Positions 5,758 through 9,623 of a DNA stretch of 9,623 bases are shown here, in pieces. The notes below the pieces were generated by a model. It was given only the letters and a program-made list of their open reading frames with translations, made no database searches and was not told the DNA's origin. The stretch is from T3Sed10-241 sp036796255. Its GTDB lineage: Bacteria > Bacteroidota > Bacteroidia > Flavobacteriales_D > Cryomorphaceae. A program made the position numbers and the translations under genes. How positions within the stretch are numbered: position 1 is the first letter of the stretch; each line of letters starts with the position of its first letter. Where the stretch lies: NCBI GenBank assembly GCA_036796255.1, contig DAIRDH010000092.1:1-9623 (forward strand). The letters run 5' to 3'.

Positions 5758-6570
5758 TTATTGCAAGCTGTCCACATCAATTTTAAAGAGTGCGGCGGCG
5801 TTTTTCCACATGATAAGCTCCTTCTTCTCATCGCTGAGGTCGAGGCCTTTCATAAACTTGATGTAGGAGGCCATGCTGCAAATGGGCCAATCGGTGCCGA
5901 AGAGGAGTTTTTTGGGATTGCCGGTAAAGAGGATCATTTCTTCGAGCTTGGCTTTCATGTACTTTTCAAATTGATCTGAAAACTCGCCGAGTACCAGTCC
6001 CGAGATGTCGGCGTATACATTGGCATTCTTGTACACCACTTCCATGCAGTCGATGATCCAGGGGTTGCCCACGTGGCATATCACGATTTTCATCGCAGGG
6101 TAGTCTACCGCTACGTCATCGATGTGTATGGGGTGTGAGTAGCGCACTTTCCCTTGCGGGGAATAGGTGTCGCCGGAGTGAAACATCACTGGCACATCGT
6201 ACTCAATGGCAAGGTCGTACACCACCTTGAGGCGGTTGTCGTAAGGGTAAAACGGCTCATAACCCGGGTAGAGCTTTAGCCCTTTCACCAGGCCTTCCTG
6301 CAGGTACCCGCTGAGCTCGCGGAGGTCTTTTTCCGTGTAGTTAAGGTAGCTGATGCCCGCCACCACAAAGATGTCTTTCATACCCCGGGTGGTTTCAATC
6401 ACCGAAGAGGTACTCGGCCTGTGCTCGGTAACTTTGTAAGAAGTGAGCACCAGTGAGCAGGCGATGTTATTGGCCTTCATGTCCTTGTGCAGGAGGTCGA
6501 GGCAATCTTGTATAGACACCACGCGCTCTTCGTGGTAATTGTTGAGGTGGGTATGTACGTCGATGATCAT
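5758..6570 (-). CDS. Amidohydro_2-type metal-dependent hydrolase (TIM barrel)
   Basis: A 270-residue cytoplasmic protein, a normal length for small amidohydrolase_2 proteins. The metal-binding set is all present: D4-x-H6-x-H8 at the start of the first strand, H131 in VMFHSGD (128-134), H166 in VICHVGNPW (163-171), and D227 in LLFGTDWPI (222-230). Other family marks are GLKLYPGYEPFYPYD (97-111), NVYADISG (184-191) and the NPKKLLFGTDWP run. Proteins of this kind bind one or two divalent metals and hydrolyse or decarboxylate small organic substrates (the ACMSD/uronate-isomerase-like branch of the superfamily). The substrate cannot be deduced. There is no signal peptide. The ATG at 6570 places the D-x-H-x-H motif at the N-terminus exactly as in the family. 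It stands alone, 252 bases from the lipoprotein gene downstream, with an inverted repeat in its leader region. Confidence 0.9.
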   Translation of the reverse strand: MIIDVHTHLNNYHEERVVSIQDCLDLLHKDMKANNIACSLVLTSYKVTEHRPSTSSVIETTRGMKDIFVVAGISYLNYTEKDLRELSGYLQEGLVKGLKLYPGYEPFYPYDNRLKVVYDLAIEYDVPVMFHSGDTYSPQGKVRYSHPIHIDDVAVDYPAMKIVICHVGNPWIIDCMEVVYKNANVYADISGLVLGEFSDQFEKYMKAKLEEMILFTGNPKKLLFGTDWPICSMASYIKFMKGLDLSDEKKELIMWKNAAALFKIDVDSLQ

Positions 6571-6621
6571 GGTCAGTGTAGTTTATCCTGTAGGCTTCGC
6601 TGTTCCCGGGCCATGCTGTCG

Positions 6622-6640
6622 TTTTGGCTTTTCGCCAAAA
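6622..6640. repeat. perfect inverted repeat upstream of the hydrolase gene
   Basis: TTTTGGC (6622-6628) and GCCAAAA (6634-6640) form a perfect 7-bp inverted repeat around a 5-base loop, 52 bases before the hydrolase start. There is no T tract after it on either strand, so a terminator is unlikely; an operator or a leader hairpin fits better. The surrounding stretch 6571-6775 holds no convincing gene; an open frame at 6573-6794 has an unnatural composition. Confidence 0.4.
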
Positions 6641-6775
6641 TGGTGTGATGCGGGAGCTTAAGGGCAAGGTAGGAAAAACCGGGAAGAGAATGGCAAAAGA
6701 CTTTAGGCCAAACCAGGAACTGCAACGCGAAAGTAGATTTTTCCGATTTCTGGGCTGAAGATTGAGGATGGCCCC

Positions 6776-6949
6776 CTACTCGATCTTTTCGCATAAAAAC
6801 GCTCTATCATTCTCGCGAATCAAAAGCCAGTGCCCATTGTCCTTTTTCTTGAAGGCAAAAGTGTTCAATTTGTTCTCCTTTGAATTGTACTCTATTCTGT
6901 TGCCCTCCTCAGGATTGGCTCGTGAGTTTAGGGTTTCGGCTCTTGGCGA
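6776..6949 (-). pseudogene. orphan C-terminal coding fragment (probable gene remnant)
   Basis: On the minus strand a frame is open from just after a TAA at 6952-6950 to a TAG at 6778-6776 (57 residues). From 6916 on it reads like a real protein end: NPEEGNRIEYNSKENKLN, then TFAFKKKDNGHWLLIREND, then RAFLCEKIE. The F-x-F-K-K-x-D-x-G-x-W-L-L-I pattern resembles the closing strands of many small secreted Bacteroidota proteins. There is no ATG in the frame; the first 12 codons overlap the end of the upstream barrel gene in a different frame. The only start-like codon is a TTG near residue 28 with AGGAG before it, which would leave about 30 residues. Best explanation: the 3' end of a gene whose front was deleted or replaced when the neighbouring operon arrived. 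A sequencing frameshift fusing it to the barrel gene is less likely, because that protein already ends in a proper final strand. Confidence 0.5.
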
Positions 6950-7695
6950 TTACTTTGTTTTATTAGATAACGAGCACCTATGCTTAACGTAAATGAATTG
7001 ACAGCACGTGCATTTCCTGTTCTAACTGGTTCGGCTGGGAAAAATCTAAAATCCACCTCATACATTGGATTTAGATGAGCTTGAAAAGCGGCAAGTGCAA
7101 ATAAGTCAAATCTACCTTCAGTTCGGTAAACAATTCTCAGAGAAGTCTCGATAGCTACATTAAAGCGTCTGTCGGTTCGAGTGGTTATGTACGTTGAATC
7201 CAAGTCAGATAAATTAGTTGCGCCCGGTATAATCGCATAAGACAAACTTACGTCGTCTTCTCCATAATCCCGCATGATAAATCCTAATAATCCTATACCC
7301 GTATGTAGATGCCATTTTTGATTGAGGTTAAATTCCTTTTCGACCGAAATTGGAATTACCCAGCTTTGCATATTCCCAATAGACTCCTGTTGTTTAGTGA
7401 AGTCACCAGTTATCCTATCTAGTTCAAATTTACGGGGCCCGTGTCCATAGCTTCTAAAGCCAGTAGACCAGGTCAAGCCATTTATGCTGTAAGCAATGGA
7501 AAGTCCTTGCATTCCATTCAAGCTGCCGCCACTGAGGGCTTGCCCATTATCTCCGCGAAAATGATTGCGGTCAGAAAGAATGCCAACATCAATTCCAATA
7601 AGAATCCCACTTCGTTGTCCTTTAGTTTCTTCTAATGACATGGAATAAATCAAAAGAATGCAAAACAAACGAAGTACAATTTTATTATTATTCAT
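6928..7695 (-). CDS. outer-membrane beta-barrel-like protein (cassette 2, third gene)
   Basis: A 255-residue protein. Residues 1-26 look like a signal peptide (MNNNK, hydrophobic 6-20, likely end near K-G before Q27), though the end with EETKG is somewhat polar. The mature part shows barrel-type strands: SGILIGIDVGIL (29-40), GLSIAYSINGLTWSTGFRSYG (64-84), SWVIPISVEKEFN (111-123), WHLHTGIGLLGFIM (128-141), FNVAIETSLRIVY (178-190), FDLFALAAFQAHL (196-208), YEVDFRFFP (212-220), and a last strand NSFTLSIGARYLIK (233-246) followed by a short polar tail. A pattern such as VIPISVEKEF-N followed by LHTGIGL is common in uncharacterised Bacteroidota barrels. The ATG lies 8 bases inside the end of the preceding barrel gene, so expression is coupled. 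Function unknown. Confidence 0.78.
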   Translation of the reverse strand: MNNNKIVLRLFCILLIYSMSLEETKGQRSGILIGIDVGILSDRNHFRGDNGQALSGGSLNGMQGLSIAYSINGLTWSTGFRSYGHGPRKFELDRITGDFTKQQESIGNMQSWVIPISVEKEFNLNQKWHLHTGIGLLGFIMRDYGEDDVSLSYAIIPGATNLSDLDSTYITTRTDRRFNVAIETSLRIVYRTEGRFDLFALAAFQAHLNPMYEVDFRFFPAEPVRTGNARAVNSFTLSIGARYLIKQSNRQEPKP

Positions 7696-8506
7696 AATTT
7701 TTCTTAGTTCTGTGTCGTGAAAAGGTTAATCCAACATTTAGATGATTTCCACTTAATCGGTAACTCCCAATCGAATTGTCGGATTGACGTAAGTTTTCAA
7801 AAATGAAACTGCCGTAATACATATCCTTCAAAAAATAATTGTAAGTGAAAACAATTTTGATGGCCGTATTTCGATTAACCATAGTCGTGCTAAAGCCTGC
7901 ATTTATAGCCGTATGTAAAAAATTATTCCGAGAATAACCCCGCTTTCTGAAATGTGTTACGTAAGGGCCCTCAGGAGGGCCATGATTAAAATCAAGTGAT
8001 GTTGATGAAGGTGGAGAAAAGTGCAATAATGATCCTCCGCGTAACTCAAATACCCGCCCTTTCGAGTTCTTCACTTTTCTTGTAATGAAAACTGGAAGAT
8101 TAAATGCAAAAAAAGAGGATTCTTTTATTCTCATCTCTAAATTTCTATTTGCACTTAAGTGCAAATCATTCGGGCTAATAGAAATGAAATAATGATGTGC
8201 ATGTTGCCTTTGCACAAACAGACCTGAGACAATTGACCACTTCCTGTTAGGCATTAAATCATATTCAAATCCAAAGCTTAGACCATAATTCGGAAGGTTA
8301 ATCAAATTTTGCTCTCCAAGAATAACTTGACTCTGCGCTGGAGCATATATTGAGGCAATCAATGCAAATTGAAACTTTTTTGAGGGGTTGTTGGCTTCGA
8401 ATAAATAGCTATTTGAATTCTGTGCAAAAGAAGATCCCCATATAAGCAAGCAAAGCACTACAACCAAAATATCTAAAACTCCTGGCTTGTGCCTTGCTAG
8501 CTTCAT
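7688..8506 (-). CDS. outer-membrane beta-barrel-like protein (cassette 2, second gene)
   Basis: A 272-residue protein with a signal peptide (basic MKLARHK, hydrophobic 11-24, G-S-S-F-A ending at residue 28). After a short N-terminal segment there are alternating strands: FQFALIASIYAP (45-56), YGLSFGFEYDLM (74-85), WSIVSGLFVQRQ (90-101), ESSFFAFNLPVFITRKV (129-145), VFELRGGSLLHF (152-163), AINAGFSTTMV (200-210), AIKIVFTYNYFL (215-226), GSYRLSGNHLNVGLTFS (247-263). The GLSFGFEYDLMPNRKWSIVSGL arrangement (strand, N-R-K turn, strand) is typical of porin-like barrels in this phylum. It starts 10 bases after the upstream lipoprotein gene and overlaps the next gene by 8 bases. The DNA is AT-rich (25-43% GC in sampled lines). 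No narrower family was recognised, and the ligand is unknown. Confidence 0.78.
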   Translation of the reverse strand: MKLARHKPGVLDILVVVLCLLIWGSSFAQNSNSYLFEANNPSKKFQFALIASIYAPAQSQVILGEQNLINLPNYGLSFGFEYDLMPNRKWSIVSGLFVQRQHAHHYFISISPNDLHLSANRNLEMRIKESSFFAFNLPVFITRKVKNSKGRVFELRGGSLLHFSPPSSTSLDFNHGPPEGPYVTHFRKRGYSRNNFLHTAINAGFSTTMVNRNTAIKIVFTYNYFLKDMYYGSFIFENLRQSDNSIGSYRLSGNHLNVGLTFSRHRTKKNYE

Positions 8507-8516
8507 GGGCTTAAAT

Positions 8517-9524
8517 TTACAAACAATCTGTCCTTAGGATTCCTCCATATCCAAAATAACCGCAAATCTTGTCCTGCTCGGTAATTACGCTAGCAAAATA
8601 ACCGTAACCCCATCTTCGATGGTATCGTGTTCTTTGGTGTTTTCTCTTTTCACCGGTCAATGGCTTAACGTCACCAGCTAATATTGTACTGCAATCATTT
8701 TGATGCATTTGACTGCCAAGACCTATTCTCAAAGGTCTCCATGTAGGATGCCAGCTAAATCCAATTTTTTTATACGCATTTATCTGGGAAAGACTTCTCG
8801 CCCACCAAGGAGTTGTAATAAACGAAACGGCTCTTGTAACTCTAGCATTATTACTCGGCCCCCAGGTATGAACCTCCAATCGAGATGCAAAAATTTGACT
8901 TGACGATTTCGTTAAATCAATGTTTGTTCTAACAGTCGGTTCTGACAGTGCGCTCAGATCACCAGTTAGCAAGCGCTGTAAAGTGTTCACATCATTATTT
9001 GAAATTACTGCAAAACCGTCTTTAGTAATCCAGTTAAAATCATCTCCTGTCTTTACGAGGCCTTCAGGACTTAAAAGAGCCATAAGCGATGTTTCATAGG
9101 GGTATTCGTTAAAGGGATGGTCATCCTTATCTCCGTTTTCCAGTATCAACCAATCGTTTAAAATTGCCTGATAAAGATTACGCATCGAATTGAACTGATG
9201 AGTGTTTTCGAACTGAGAAAAGTGGAAATCCATATCAAATCCTTCTGAGACGACGAAATCATCAAAGTCTTCATCTGATAAATGTTCATTGGCTTCAATA
9301 AAATCGTCAACATATCTATCAGAAAGCACCTCCAAAGAATCTAGCGTTCTTAAAAAAAGTGAGTCTGATCTAAATTCTAACATTGAAATACTACCAGCCT
9401 TTCCTTCAAATTCGACGATTATCTTTCTAAGACTGGGAGATTGGGTTTGTCTTTCAACTTGTAAATCGTCTTTCGCGCACCCAACAATAATTAGGATGGC
9501 TACAATCAAATACGAAATTTTCAT
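8517..9524 (-). CDS. predicted surface-exposed lipoprotein (cassette 2, first gene)
   Basis: A 335-residue protein with a lipoprotein signal: MKIS, hydrophobic 5-14, lipobox I13-V14-G15-C16. Directly after the cysteine the sequence is A-K-D-D, which matches the Bacteroidota lipoprotein export signal (x-K-D/E-D/E after Cys) described for Capnocytophaga, so it should be moved to the cell surface. An acidic, helical region follows (about 62-105, rich in D and E), then a YPYETSLMALLSPEGLVKTGDDFNWITKDGFAVI region (141-174; key residues S-L-x-A-L-L, G-x-V-x-x-G-D and D-G) seen in many uncharacterised Bacteroidota lipoproteins. The C-terminal domain (about 212-335) is rich in W, Y, H, R and G, with TTPWWAR, GFSWHPTWRPLRIG, YHRRWGYGYF and CGYFGYGG, and holds three cysteines (278, 321, 334). 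No enzyme motif was recognised. It is the first gene of the second lipoprotein-barrel-barrel set; 9525-9623 upstream shows no clear promoter. Confidence 0.8.
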   Translation of the reverse strand: MKISYLIVAILIIVGCAKDDLQVERQTQSPSLRKIIVEFEGKAGSISMLEFRSDSLFLRTLDSLEVLSDRYVDDFIEANEHLSDEDFDDFVVSEGFDMDFHFSQFENTHQFNSMRNLYQAILNDWLILENGDKDDHPFNEYPYETSLMALLSPEGLVKTGDDFNWITKDGFAVISNNDVNTLQRLLTGDLSALSEPTVRTNIDLTKSSSQIFASRLEVHTWGPSNNARVTRAVSFITTPWWARSLSQINAYKKIGFSWHPTWRPLRIGLGSQMHQNDCSTILAGDVKPLTGEKRKHQRTRYHRRWGYGYFASVITEQDKICGYFGYGGILRTDCL

Positions 9525-9623
9525 AATTGTGGTTTAACTTTTTGATTTGCCTACTCTATCCAGTTTTCAGCTATCCCGGCTTTGGTCAGTATTGATCGAT
9601 CGTTCTGTTAAGCATTCGCAAGA

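Noticed and set aside
5553..5786. A 77-codon plus-strand open frame in the gap after the hydrolase
   Set aside because: Runs into the antisense of the hydrolase gene's end and has no family-like features.
6573..6794. A 73-codon minus-strand open frame ending 2 bases before the hydrolase start
   Set aside because: No recognisable pattern, mixed composition, and it crosses the inverted repeat; more likely leader sequence than a gene.
6762..6992. A 76-codon plus-strand open frame
   Set aside because: It is antisense to the orphan C-terminal fragment and the barrel gene end, and the minus-strand reading is more protein-like.
9590..9605. GATCGATC palindrome near the right edge
   Set aside because: Too short and too common to call an operator or attachment site without more context.

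Overview
The window looks like chromosomal DNA of a member of the Bacteroidota (class not resolvable by eye). Reasons: protein families typical of that phylum (an ExbB/MotA-type channel with a long extramembrane loop, a DUF4256 protein, a DUF4136 lipoprotein, several outer-membrane beta-barrels), start regions that mostly lack a Shine-Dalgarno sequence, upstream sequences resembling the Bacteroidota -7 element (TAnnTTTG), and a lipoprotein carrying the phylum-specific C-x-K-D-D surface-export signal. No rRNA, tRNA, CRISPR array or intact insertion sequence was seen.

Layout. 1-403 (minus): N-terminal part of an ExbB/TolQ/MotA-family proton-channel protein that runs off the left edge. 552-1039 (minus): an AT-rich, overlapping type II toxin-antitoxin pair, antitoxin first and then a RelE/ParE-type toxin. 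1040-1349: a divergent intergenic region with a nest of mutually exclusive inverted repeats and a possible promoter. 1350-2977 (plus): a MATE efflux transporter whose stop codon overlaps the start of a 71-residue HMA-like small protein. 3026-3589 (minus): a DUF4256 protein converging on that pair; a long inverted repeat sits on the two stop codons. 3637-5505 (minus): an apparently co-transcribed set of DUF4136-like lipoprotein, outer-membrane barrel and second outer-membrane barrel. 5758-6570 (minus): an Amidohydro_2-type metal-dependent hydrolase. 6776-6949 (minus): an orphan C-terminal coding fragment, probably a gene remnant. 6928-9524 (minus): a second lipoprotein-barrel-barrel set, clearly more AT-rich than the 1350-3600 region, whose lipoprotein should be on the cell surface.

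How the genes may work together. MATE and the small protein are translationally linked and probably serve one export or stress function. The two lipoprotein-barrel-barrel cassettes are the most system-like content: each is tightly packed (4-nt or 8-nt overlaps, 10-19-nt gaps) and each makes one lipidated protein and two small barrels, so envelope complexes are a reasonable hypothesis; no substrate is visible. The toxin-antitoxin pair, the orphan fragment and the composition shift suggest accessory DNA inserted around a more conserved, GC-richer core.
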